A DNA stretch of 64,000 bases from CAWATZ01 sp963784995 (lineage in GTDB: Bacteria; Planctomycetota; Planctomycetia; Gemmatales; Gemmataceae): the NCBI GenBank assembly GCA_963784995.1, contig CAWATZ010000001.1, positions 248,001-312,000 on the forward strand, in the 5' to 3' direction. Positions 42,701-49,940 of this stretch are shown piece after piece (position 1 is the first letter of the stretch; every line of letters starts with the position of its first letter). The notes beneath the pieces were generated by a model that made no database searches, was not told the DNA's origin, and saw only the letters and a list, made by a program, of their open reading frames with translations. The position numbers were made by a program, and so were the translations under genes.

Positions 42701-45700
42701 CGGGCAACCAGCTGTGGGAAACGGGCGCCGACGTGGGCGGCACTTACAGCTATGGCAGCGTGGTGCTCAGTTCGACCAGCAGCGACCTGGCCACCGTCCA
42801 GCAAAGCGGCACCTCAACGCAGCAGGGCAGCAACTGGGCCAGCCTGGACAGCAGCTACCTGGCCCTCAGCGTGGGCACCTCTGCCAGCGGCCAGAGCGTC
42901 ACCCAGGTGGCCCTGACCAGCTGCGTGGCCCAAAGCCACGGCTCTGCCAGCAACAGCTTTACCCAGAGCAGCCTGACCTCCTCCACCGCCACCTCGCTCA
43001 GTTGCAGCAGCCTCAGTCAGCGCGGCACCCTGGTGGGCGGCTCCTTCGCCTTCGGCAGCACCGTCTACAGCAACAGCGGCACGGCCCGCACGACTTACGC
43101 CGAACACGACACGGGCAACTACACCGGCTCGTTCCACAGCAGCACCGACAGCACCTTCTTGCAGCAGAACACCACCGGCACCTTCGTGGCCGTCTATCCT
43201 TCCGGCAACAGCAAGGACATAAGCGGCAACCAGTGGGGCAGCACCAACACCACCATCCTCAACAGTCAGCAGCAGACGTTCTCCCTGTTCCAGTCCGGTG
43301 GCGTCAATCTCCAGGGCAAATACAACCTGGGCAGCGTGGTGCTGACGCAGACGGAGCAGGCCACCAGTACGGTCAGCAGCTGGGGCAGCGGCACGCAGAG
43401 CAGCACCAGCGGCACCTTCAGCAGCAACGACGTCCTGTGGGGCTACAACCTGTCCCAGGGGCTGCCCGGCGGCGTCAAGATCTACGTCGACCAGGGCGGC
43501 ACGGTGGCCTTCGTCCAGTCCTCCACGCGCAGCAGCACCGAGACCAACCAGGCCAGCAGCAGCCTGAGCCAGCGTGGCAGCTTCGCCAACGGCAGCTACA
43601 GCTTTGCCTGCGTGGTCTACCAGAGCGCCCAGACCGGCACCGACAGCAGCCTGCAAACAGGGACGCAGAGCTACACCCAGTCCAGCAGCAGCGGCCAGAC
43701 CTTCAGCAACGGCACGCCGATCTTGACCAGCCAAAATGGCTACCTCAGCGTCAGCCTGAAGGACAGTGTCCGCACCGGCCAGGAGACCACCAGCCTCAGC
43801 GACGTTCAGACCAGCAGCACCAACTATTACGCGGCCGGCAGTTACTCCGGCGGGAGCAACGCTTACAGCCTGGGCAGCGTCAACTACCAGGGCCGCAGCA
43901 GCGACCTGAGTACCCTGGTCAAGAAGGGCAACCTGACCGAGACCGGCAGTCAGCTGACCAACCAGCTGAACGCCCTGGCCACCGGCGTCAACTCGGTCTG
44001 GAGCAACAAGCTCTACCAGCAAACCAACAGTTCCACTCAGACCCAGGTCAGCCAGTCCAACGCCACCCTCAGCGAGCTGGGCTGCTTCAGCAACGGCGCC
44101 TTCGCACTGGATAGCGTCGTGCTGCGTCAGTCGGGCAGCACCACGACCACCACCCGACAGGACTCCACCAACAGCTCCACCCAGCTGACGCTGAAGTACT
44201 TCACCTTCATTGCCCCCAGTCCACTCATTGCCTTCTACTCCGCCACCAGCACCACCACGCTGCACCAGCACGAGAGCGATTCCAGCGACGACAGCGTCAC
44301 CAGCAGCAGCTCTTTGACCGAGGCCGGCAACTATGCCCAGGGCAGCTTTGCCCTGACCAGCCTGTCTTACGACCAGTGGCGTGACCAGGACACGACCGCG
44401 CAGCAGACGGTGCTGAGTACCGAGACCGGCACGCAGCTGAGCCTGTTCAGCGCCACCAGCAACTACTGTCTGACCGCCGCCCTGGTCACGGTCACCGATG
44501 ACGTTTACACCAGCCTGAGCAGCAGCTCCAACGCGCACCTGCACGAGTCCGGCTCGGCGGGCACGACGGGCAATTTCAACCTGGGCTGCGTCAGCTACAC
44601 CGCCGCCGGCCTGTCCAGCTACAGCCGCTACGAGGACCAGGACGCCCTGTCGCGGCAGACCACGGTCAGCATCGGAGTCAAGCCGGTCAACCGCACTCTG
44701 CTGAGCGTGCTCAAGGTGCTGGCCTTCCCGCCCCTGGCCCTGGGCAGCAGTCCCTACACCGGCGTCTTCTCCATCACCGACCTCAACAGCGACAACAACA
44801 GCATTCAGACCAGCACCGGCCTGTACTCCTGGACGGCACGCGAGTATGGCAACTACGGCAACGGCAGCTACAACCTGAGCAGCATGGTGCTGCAGCAGTC
44901 GGCCGGCTACTATCAGCGCACCGAGGCGACCAGCCTCTCGACCAGCATCACCCATTGCGACAACGGCACACGCAACGGCCTTGGGACCAGCCTGGAGACC
45001 CAGATTACCATTGCCAGCGGTGATTTGGCGATGTACCAGGCGGGCCAGTACAACACCAGGAGTGGACTCAACCTGTCCAGCTTCCAGCTGACGGCCAGCA
45101 CCTACAACCGTACCACGGACACGCTGACCCAGGAAGGCAACGAAACCGTCTCGGGCAGCATCACCGATGCCAGCGGCACCGTGCCCAGCTCTTACACGGG
45201 ACTGAGCAGCACCAACCTCAGCCAGAACAGTTCGCAGACGCAGTCGGCCGGCCTGGACGAGAAGGGCAAGACCAGCAACGGCACCTTGCAATTGGGACTG
45301 GTGAGCATGACCCTGGATGGGCAGTACAAATCCAGCTCCCGCAGTGTCAGCAACACCAACAACACCGAAGGCGGCGACCTGACCACGATCACGGCAACTG
45401 GTTCGGGCAACTACCATCTGGAGGCCGACGGCAGCTGGAGCCACGGTTCGCTGTCGCTGTCCAGCTTCAGCTTCAACGGCAAGTCGGGCGGCGTGGCTAC
45501 CATGTCCCAGTACGGCAAGGCGGCGGGGGCCAACTACTCGCACACCGACAACTGGAAGGAGAACTTCAGTCTCAACGAGGCGGGCAGCTACAACCCGGCG
45601 GCGGCGACGGGCAACGGCTGGAACCTGAGCAGCTACGTCAGCAACTTCAAGCAGACGGAGACGGCCGCGGACAAGATCAAGAGCAGCACGGCCAGCACCA

Positions 45701-46725
45701 ACAACAGCAGCACGACGACGGTGACGGGCACGGGCTCGGTGGGCACCAGCGTCAGCAACAGTTTGGGCACCAACAACTGGAATGGGCGGATCTCGCGGTT
45801 TAACAACAACGGTAGTCCAACGACGGTGACGCTGAGTGGTCCAGGGGTGGCGGTGCTGCACCCCATGGTGGGGCAAGGCGAACTGCTGAGCGGGATCGCG
45901 CGTTCCGGCTGGGCATCGGCGGTGGTGGCCGACCAGCTGCTGGGAGTGACGCTGCCGACGACGCTGACGGCGCTGGTCGGTGCCGGCAACGGGCAGCTGA
46001 CGCTGCCGCCGCAGCTGAGCCTGGTGGGCCCGCCGCTGCTGTCAGCAGTCCAGCCCGATCCCTACGGCGGCTGGCTGACAGTGCCGCAAGGCCCCACCAG
46101 CAATCCCAGTCCCTGGAACGACCTGGGCCAGACCGGACAGAACTTGTGGGACCTGGTCAACAAGGCCTACCAGGATGCTCTGACCAAGTTCCAGAGTCTG
46201 AGCCAGAACCAGAACCAGAACCCGCTGTCGATGTATTCGACGCAGCAGTGGACGGCCCTGACCGATGCCTTGCCCAACGGCGTGGAGATCACCTACAACT
46301 GGAAGGCTTACGTCGGCGCGGTCTTCGACGTGGTCTTCGGCGCCTTGGATGCGTTGACGGGCGGCCTGGCGAGCAAGCTGGTCAGCAATGGGGTGATTGG
46401 CTACCTGTTTCCGTGGCTGGTGAACCCGGATTCGACGGCGTACCGGATCGGCGGCTACGTTGGCCAGGCGATCGGCATTGTGCTGATGGCCAACCCGGCG
46501 GCGCTGGGCAGCCTGGGCAAGGTGCTGGTCAACGTGGAGTATTCCAGCGGGCTGGTCAACGCCGCGGAGGCGGCCTGGAACGGCAACTATCGAGAGCGCC
46601 GTCATGCTGGGCATCGGTGCGATCTCGAAGAAGCTGAGTGGAGTGCCGACGTGCGTGTCGGGCTGGGTGGGGCGTGGCGTGGGCCTGGTGGCGACTGGTC
46701 AGAGCCTGGCCAGCGCCTACAATAA
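39730..46725 (+). CDS. cassette 4 stalk and pre-Hint segment (headless, longest copy)
   Basis: 2331 codons from GTG 39730; stalk sense in the same frame is open back to about 39295 (QTLAAGGVPASPNPLQ) but without a usable start. It carries nearly the complete stalk of cassette 1 from residue about 225 on. From about 21730 to 24425 in cassette 1 and 40528 to 43223 here the DNA appears identical with a constant offset of 18798; differences cluster outside. After about 44300 it diverges (AGQYNTRSGLNLSSFQLTAS, ADGSWSHGSLSLSSFSFNGK). The pre-Hint segment starts at about 46060. The frame breaks at about 46590, next to CTATCGAGAGCG; the Hint and toxin continue at 46604. The last ~45 codons are out of sense. 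Confidence 0.75.
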   Translation: MPYTYADGGRQSYVLREAGTFGTRGFNLDSVNQQSSAHGSYTLGLRDRQSGSGTFADTGSGLLDSDAGLLTSASDSDSGSFTQQSTLTQTEAGTGTLLLSEQGVYANGSLSLGYFKQTQTQTASTSSRQSDSYSDSYSGQFAQASLSEQFSGTDSSTDSSSQSGSAQQTLTEQGTLQGGQLNLSCWVVNATSSGTFSTGTTASSTQSGTVRTSQTTTALATTAVGTVTITATSQVSFSSHSAWQQNSSGCFSQGTYTSGTVNAGLFALTSAAYQQSSNDHWTVSGSDGSTSSGTTGTVASGTLQTVSNNVPAAVTFRTSSTSTFASTEQDSYSGTGTDSGSARTAGAFAQGSFSFGQVAYSSSSNQTLTLTASGADTFSNLSSTSGSSVSHQGSIASVAGTGSTTVTGTFVSSGQTVSTSKGSDCWSLTSTSSAGVNLSQSGRFLAGSYSLGSVSLSQTGSDSWTSQQSGSGSGTSVYSLLSTGSNATAGLYTQTATGTITGAFTSSVQQSGTDSLTLRQGGNFAKGSFSFASVLFQAKSAQTTTATLAGVSHSQASTTTTYQTHSQQAGPVGPFGSGVGLASSTQTGRITATQHASETFSASLTSSIHAQVYQAGQAPKGVYGFGSVAYSESDTSATTSSDSQSGSGSGGNSWSAQTVSTWAKVPGSAQPYTGSGQSSASSSYSGTFRFSFLSSTNQHSHGSSSLTEQGSFSNGSYNFGCWVWDAGSSQQTTMTAALQSSFAGTGADSSVYSGSQSNLGTASTDSQSRSGQSSDCYASSGSQSASLVSTSSVHNHLHEAGGFTAGSYSLGSVNYTSSGSGSVVQAQSTVGSDSGSNSVSTLSSRLQTQLSSATPGYHNQLSSTSTQTSSGTFTDRYGSTNTISSSVSFGMSQQGAFSPTGDFSFASVVFHNGSTTTATQHSNAVSTSSSSQTSSLLSTALNASWGGSFSSSDGSSYESQSHLTVQSTSAQGSTALQQSSTSTSTSEVLTSGNQLWETGADVGGTYSYGSVVLSSTSSDLATVQQSGTSTQQGSNWASLDSSYLALSVGTSASGQSVTQVALTSCVAQSHGSASNSFTQSSLTSSTATSLSCSSLSQRGTLVGGSFAFGSTVYSNSGTARTTYAEHDTGNYTGSFHSSTDSTFLQQNTTGTFVAVYPSGNSKDISGNQWGSTNTTILNSQQQTFSLFQSGGVNLQGKYNLGSVVLTQTEQATSTVSSWGSGTQSSTSGTFSSNDVLWGYNLSQGLPGGVKIYVDQGGTVAFVQSSTRSSTETNQASSSLSQRGSFANGSYSFACVVYQSAQTGTDSSLQTGTQSYTQSSSSGQTFSNGTPILTSQNGYLSVSLKDSVRTGQETTSLSDVQTSSTNYYAAGSYSGGSNAYSLGSVNYQGRSSDLSTLVKKGNLTETGSQLTNQLNALATGVNSVWSNKLYQQTNSSTQTQVSQSNATLSELGCFSNGAFALDSVVLRQSGSTTTTTRQDSTNSSTQLTLKYFTFIAPSPLIAFYSATSTTTLHQHESDSSDDSVTSSSSLTEAGNYAQGSFALTSLSYDQWRDQDTTAQQTVLSTETGTQLSLFSATSNYCLTAALVTVTDDVYTSLSSSSNAHLHESGSAGTTGNFNLGCVSYTAAGLSSYSRYEDQDALSRQTTVSIGVKPVNRTLLSVLKVLAFPPLALGSSPYTGVFSITDLNSDNNSIQTSTGLYSWTAREYGNYGNGSYNLSSMVLQQSAGYYQRTEATSLSTSITHCDNGTRNGLGTSLETQITIASGDLAMYQAGQYNTRSGLNLSSFQLTASTYNRTTDTLTQEGNETVSGSITDASGTVPSSYTGLSSTNLSQNSSQTQSAGLDEKGKTSNGTLQLGLVSMTLDGQYKSSSRSVSNTNNTEGGDLTTITATGSGNYHLEADGSWSHGSLSLSSFSFNGKSGGVATMSQYGKAAGANYSHTDNWKENFSLNEAGSYNPAAATGNGWNLSSYVSNFKQTETAADKIKSSTASTNNSSTTTVTGTGSVGTSVSNSLGTNNWNGRISRFNNNGSPTTVTLSGPGVAVLHPMVGQGELLSGIARSGWASAVVADQLLGVTLPTTLTALVGAGNGQLTLPPQLSLVGPPLLSAVQPDPYGGWLTVPQGPTSNPSPWNDLGQTGQNLWDLVNKAYQDALTKFQSLSQNQNQNPLSMYSTQQWTALTDALPNGVEITYNWKAYVGAVFDVVFGALDALTGGLASKLVSNGVIGYLFPWLVNPDSTAYRIGGYVGQAIGIVLMANPAALGSLGKVLVNVEYSSGLVNAAEAAWNGNYRERRHAGHRCDLEEAEWSADVRVGLGGAWRGPGGDWSEPGQRLQ

Positions 46726-47656
46726 CTTCACGCAGCCGGGCGGCGACCCGATCAAGGGCATCCTGGACATTGTCCAGGCGGCGGTCACCTTCAAGGTCCA
46801 GGTGGCCAGTGCCTGCTTCGCGGCGGAGACGCTGTTCGACGCTGAGAATCGCAAGATCCGTGCGGATGAGATCCGCGAAGGCGATCTGCTCTGGGCACAA
46901 GATGAGAATGACCCCGACGGCATACCCGCGCTGAAGATGGTCCTGGACGTGATGATCCGGTGGTCACCTATCTGGATTGTGAAGATAGCGGGCCAGCTTC
47001 TGCGAACGACAGCAGAGCATCCGTTTTATGTGCTGGGTCGAGGCTGGATTCCGACGCGGATGCTGGAGGCAGGAGACCTCCTGCGGACACGGAGCGGGCA
47101 GTGGGTGCGTGTCGAAGCGGTGGAGGATAGCGGCACGGTTGAAACTGTTTACAACTTCACGATTGCTGACTATCATACCTACTTCGTGAGCGCCGTGGAG
47201 GAGGCTGTCTCAATCTGGGCGCATAATGCATTTCGATGCATCTCGGGCGGAGAAGACAGCAGACCCGATGGAGAGCGGTTAACGCAGCGGGCGCGGGAAC
47301 TGTACAATAAATATGTCCCAAAATCAAAAAATGGAAGAAAAACCACAGTTGCTGTGGGCGAGGTAGATGGTTCTGAAGTGGTTGTTGTTAGTCATGGTAG
47401 TAAGACAGTAGCAGACAAGATAGCCGGGAGGATGAGAAAGGACGGCATTGATGCGCACGGCACAGACGGCAAACCTGAGAATCATGCAGAAAGGGTGCTG
47501 CGTGATCGGTTTGGTGCGCCTGTAATTGGCATATCCAATCCTGGGGGGCCGTGTTCTGACTGCAAGAGTCACTTTCCAAACCGTGCAGATGGATTTGTGA
47601 ATGTCTGGTGGGACGATGAATATCCACCGTTCCCAAATAAAAAACCACGCAACTGA
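46604..47656 (+). CDS. cassette 4 Hint domain with deaminase-fold toxin tip
   Basis: 350 residues from ATG 46604 (MLGIGAISKKLSGVPTCVSG). The Hint starts at Cys 46814 (SACFAAETLFDAENRKIRAD) and is the most diverged of the six: LLRTTAEHPFYVLGRGWI, VYNFTIADYHTYFVS, ending IWAHN in frame. The tip (about 143 residues) has the zinc deaminase signature: H-A-E in KPENHAERVLRDRFGAPVIG and P-C-x-x-C in NPGGPCSDCKSHF. Deaminase toxins of this group act on cytosine or adenine in nucleic acids; the substrate cannot be told from sequence. Its HAE/PCxxC order resembles YwqJ/SCP1.201-like tips. Hint and toxin are in frame here. Lower GC than the stalk. Confidence 0.75.
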   Translation: MLGIGAISKKLSGVPTCVSGWVGRGVGLVATGQSLASAYNNFTQPGGDPIKGILDIVQAAVTFKVQVASACFAAETLFDAENRKIRADEIREGDLLWAQDENDPDGIPALKMVLDVMIRWSPIWIVKIAGQLLRTTAEHPFYVLGRGWIPTRMLEAGDLLRTRSGQWVRVEAVEDSGTVETVYNFTIADYHTYFVSAVEEAVSIWAHNAFRCISGGEDSRPDGERLTQRARELYNKYVPKSKNGRKTTVAVGEVDGSEVVVVSHGSKTVADKIAGRMRKDGIDAHGTDGKPENHAERVLRDRFGAPVIGISNPGGPCSDCKSHFPNRADGFVNVWWDDEYPPFPNKKPRN

Positions 47657-47796
47657 GGTTACTAAATGTGCCTCTATTGGGGACATCACTCGGTTTGCCC
47701 CCAGCGGGGTCGCAACGCGGCTTTGAGACAATTGCCCATGAGAGCAGGTTCATGCAGGGGAAATATGAGGTAAATTGAATGGCGGACAGTTAAGCC

Positions 47797-48342
47797 ATGA
47801 ATGAGCATCCATTGAACTCCGCTGAGAGTCCCAATTCGGGGACAGCCATAACGCGCTTACTATCTTCGTTAAGGACAGACGATCCTCCTGTAGATCCTCG
47901 TGTCGCGGCTCATGTCATCAAAGAGCTACGATCCGAAAGGCGAGAGATAGTCCTTGATGCGCTCGCCCAAGCCATCCAAGATCCAGACCCAGACTACCGT
48001 TGTGAGATTGCCAACGTTTTTCTGGAGTACGATTACGGACTCGCCATCAACCATGTGGCTTCACTCCTACATAATTGCGATGATGCGCGAATTTACATTT
48101 GCCAACGTCTTGGCTCGATTGGCCGAAGTGAAGCCGTCCCGTTGCTTGGCGATGTTCTCTTGCACGATGCGGACGCGGACAACCGCTGGTGGGCTGCTTG
48201 GGCCTTGGGAAGTATTGGAAACGAGTCGGCTATTCCGGCCTTAAAGCATGTGATCGAACACGATGCTGGCACAGATTTTGAAGGGCGAACAATACGAGAA
48301 ATTGCAATCAAAGCGCTCAGAAGAATCTCTGCCCAGTCTTAG
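47797..48342 (+). CDS. cassette 4 immunity candidate: small HEAT-repeat protein
   Basis: 181 residues from ATG 47797 (MNEHPLNSAESPNSGTAITR). The body is HEAT repeats: RREIVLDALAQAIQDPDPDY, ICQRLGSIGRSEAVPLLGDV and RWWAAWALGSIGNESAIPAL. It follows the deaminase tip after 140 bases with no gene in between, a wider gap than in the other pairs. HEAT proteins occur among immunity proteins; the pairing is by position. It carries no export signal. After it the array is interrupted by 48343-48954 and IS66. Confidence 0.6.
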   Translation: MNEHPLNSAESPNSGTAITRLLSSLRTDDPPVDPRVAAHVIKELRSERREIVLDALAQAIQDPDPDYRCEIANVFLEYDYGLAINHVASLLHNCDDARIYICQRLGSIGRSEAVPLLGDVLLHDADADNRWWAAWALGSIGNESAIPALKHVIEHDAGTDFEGRTIREIAIKALRRISAQS

Positions 48343-48954
48343 TGACCGAACACAGGAGGAGAACCGATCGTCTTGAGCCAAGTAGAGTCGAGAGGTGGCG
48401 CGGTAGTTTAGGCAAGACCTTTCCGTTGCCGGCTCTTTCGTTTGCCGGTGCCAAATAAGCCTTGCCATGCTCCGTTTCCACCTCCCGCTCATCGAACCGG
48501 ACGTGCGGATTTGCCGCATCCGGCTCTCCGACAAGGTTCGCGTGGCAGTCCACGAACCAGCATGGCTGCTGGTCCTTCCCTGACACGCTAGTTCCTGCTG
48601 GGATCGCCGAATCGCAAGTGGAGGTACTAGGCACAATGGCCACTCTCCTGACTCTTGATCCCGTTCCGAACGCCCCTGAAGTCAGGCCCCTTTCCTCCAC
48701 CAGCATTACCCGGTTTCAACGGTACTACGGGCCTGTCCGCCACCCCACACGGCCCGGTCTATCCCTCGCGGGTGTCCGGTTGGGGGACTACCCCCACCGC
48801 TGGGGCTTCCCGTGTTGCGCTCGATCTCCGTGTGCAAACATGCCGTCGCCCTTACCCCGGTGGGACCGCAGGCGGGATCATTTCGCTCCCCGGATGCCTG
48901 CGACGGCGGCCTTCCCCATCCCCTTGCCGGGTCGGCTCCCACATTAGATTTTTC
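48343..48954. other. non-coding interval, possible group II intron-derived remnant
   Basis: No intact gene is convincing. On the minus strand at about 48500-48545 the sequence GAGCCGGATGCGGCAAATCC followed by GCACGTCCGGTTCGATGAG forms the stem-loop often seen next to reverse-transcriptase ORFs in group II introns, and 48420-48480 also resembles such flanks. No reverse transcriptase is present. Bases 48650-48950 (TTTCAACGGTACTACGGG) resemble other repeated non-coding sequence. The right edge is cut by IS66 at 48955. Confidence 0.35.
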
Positions 48955-49039
48955 GTAAGCGTCCGGTAAAAACCACTGTTGCAGCGCCGGGTATGCTCCG
49001 AGCATGTTTCGCCCGACCCATGCTCTGGAGGTATCTCGT

Positions 49040-49400
49040 ATGTCTGCCGGTCGATCTCGTGATCCGGACAAGGAGCGTTTCTGGCGACTCCCACCTCGAA
49101 CGTTGGCTCGTCAGTGGTCTGTCCATCCGCGCCTACTGCCGCCGCCACCAGCTGGCCGAGGCGTCCTTTTATTGCTGGCGGCGAACGTTGGCCCAACGCG
49201 ACACCGACGCCTGCCAGCACCCGGCCTCAGACCCTGTTACCTTCGTCCCCCTGCACGTCACCCCCGAACCTACCGCCGCCACGCCGAGCCTCGAAGTCGT
49301 CCTGGGCAACGGCCGACGCCTGTTCGTTGGGCCAGGCTTCGATGCCGCCTCCTTGCGTACTCTGCTGGCTGTCCTGGAGGAGAGGCCATGCTCCCCCTGA
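49040..49400 (+). pseudogene. tnpA: IS66 TnpA (OrfA), split by a frame change
   Basis: The start ATG 49040 after CTGGAGGTATCTCGT reads MSAGRSRDPDKERFWR. Sense then moves to the frame of 48993-49400 at about 49085-49095: SHLERWLVSGLSIRAYCRRH, then QLAEASFYCWRRTLAQRD, the helix-turn-helix of IS66 TnpA, ending GFDAASLRTLLAVLEERPC at 49400. One base is missing near TTTCTGGCGACTCCC. TnpA helps transposition together with TnpB and TnpC. If the break is real, the copy may be immobile. Confidence 0.7.
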
Positions 49401-49753
49401 CACCACCCGGACGCATTTTTCTCTGCCTGGCCGCCGTCGATTGCCGCAAATCGTTTGACGGGCTGGCGGCCCTGGTCAGCCAGGGGCTGGGCGACGATCC
49501 CCTCTCCGGTGACTGGTTCGTCTTTCGCAATCGACGCGGCGACCGCCTCAAGATCCTCAGCTGGCAGCAAGACGGCTATGCCATCTGGTACAAGCGGTTG
49601 GAAGAAGGCGTCTTTCGTTTTCCGACCGCACCAACTGGGCAGACTGGACAACTGGAGGTCCGCGCTGCCGAGCTGACCATGCTGTTAGACGGGGTCGTGT
49701 TGGAAAAGGTCGAACGCCGTCACCGCTACCAGCGGCCGGCAACGACGCTCTAA
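49388..49753 (+). CDS. tnpB: IS66 TnpB (Orf2)
   Basis: 121 residues from ATG 49388, overlapping the end of tnpA by 13 bases, as usual in IS66. Typical family sequence: GRIFLCLAAVDCRKSFDGLA, DDPLSGDWFVFRNRRGDRLK, ILSWQQDGYAIWYKRLEEGV, and ELTMLLDGV near the end. TnpB is a small accessory protein needed for IS66 transposition; the mechanism is not well known. Intact and of normal length. Confidence 0.92.
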   Translation: MLPLTPPGRIFLCLAAVDCRKSFDGLAALVSQGLGDDPLSGDWFVFRNRRGDRLKILSWQQDGYAIWYKRLEEGVFRFPTAPTGQTGQLEVRAAELTMLLDGVVLEKVERRHRYQRPATTL

Positions 49754-49940
49754 GTCCACTTTTCTCTCAGGAGGGCCTCCTGCGGGAGGCCCTCAGCACT
49801 TCAGACCAACTCATTCGCCGACCAGCAAGCAGTGGCTCACTTTCCCTGATTGCTACAGATTGTCTTCAGCACACTTAAGTTGCAAGCTGTTTTCCAAATG
49901 GCGACGAAAAACACGTCGCCGGCTGCTATGATGTCTAAGT

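Noticed and set aside
48462..48947. 161-codon frame between the HEAT immunity gene and IS66
   Set aside because: Reads through sequence resembling group II intron flanks; Pro/Arg/Ser-rich, no consistent domain.
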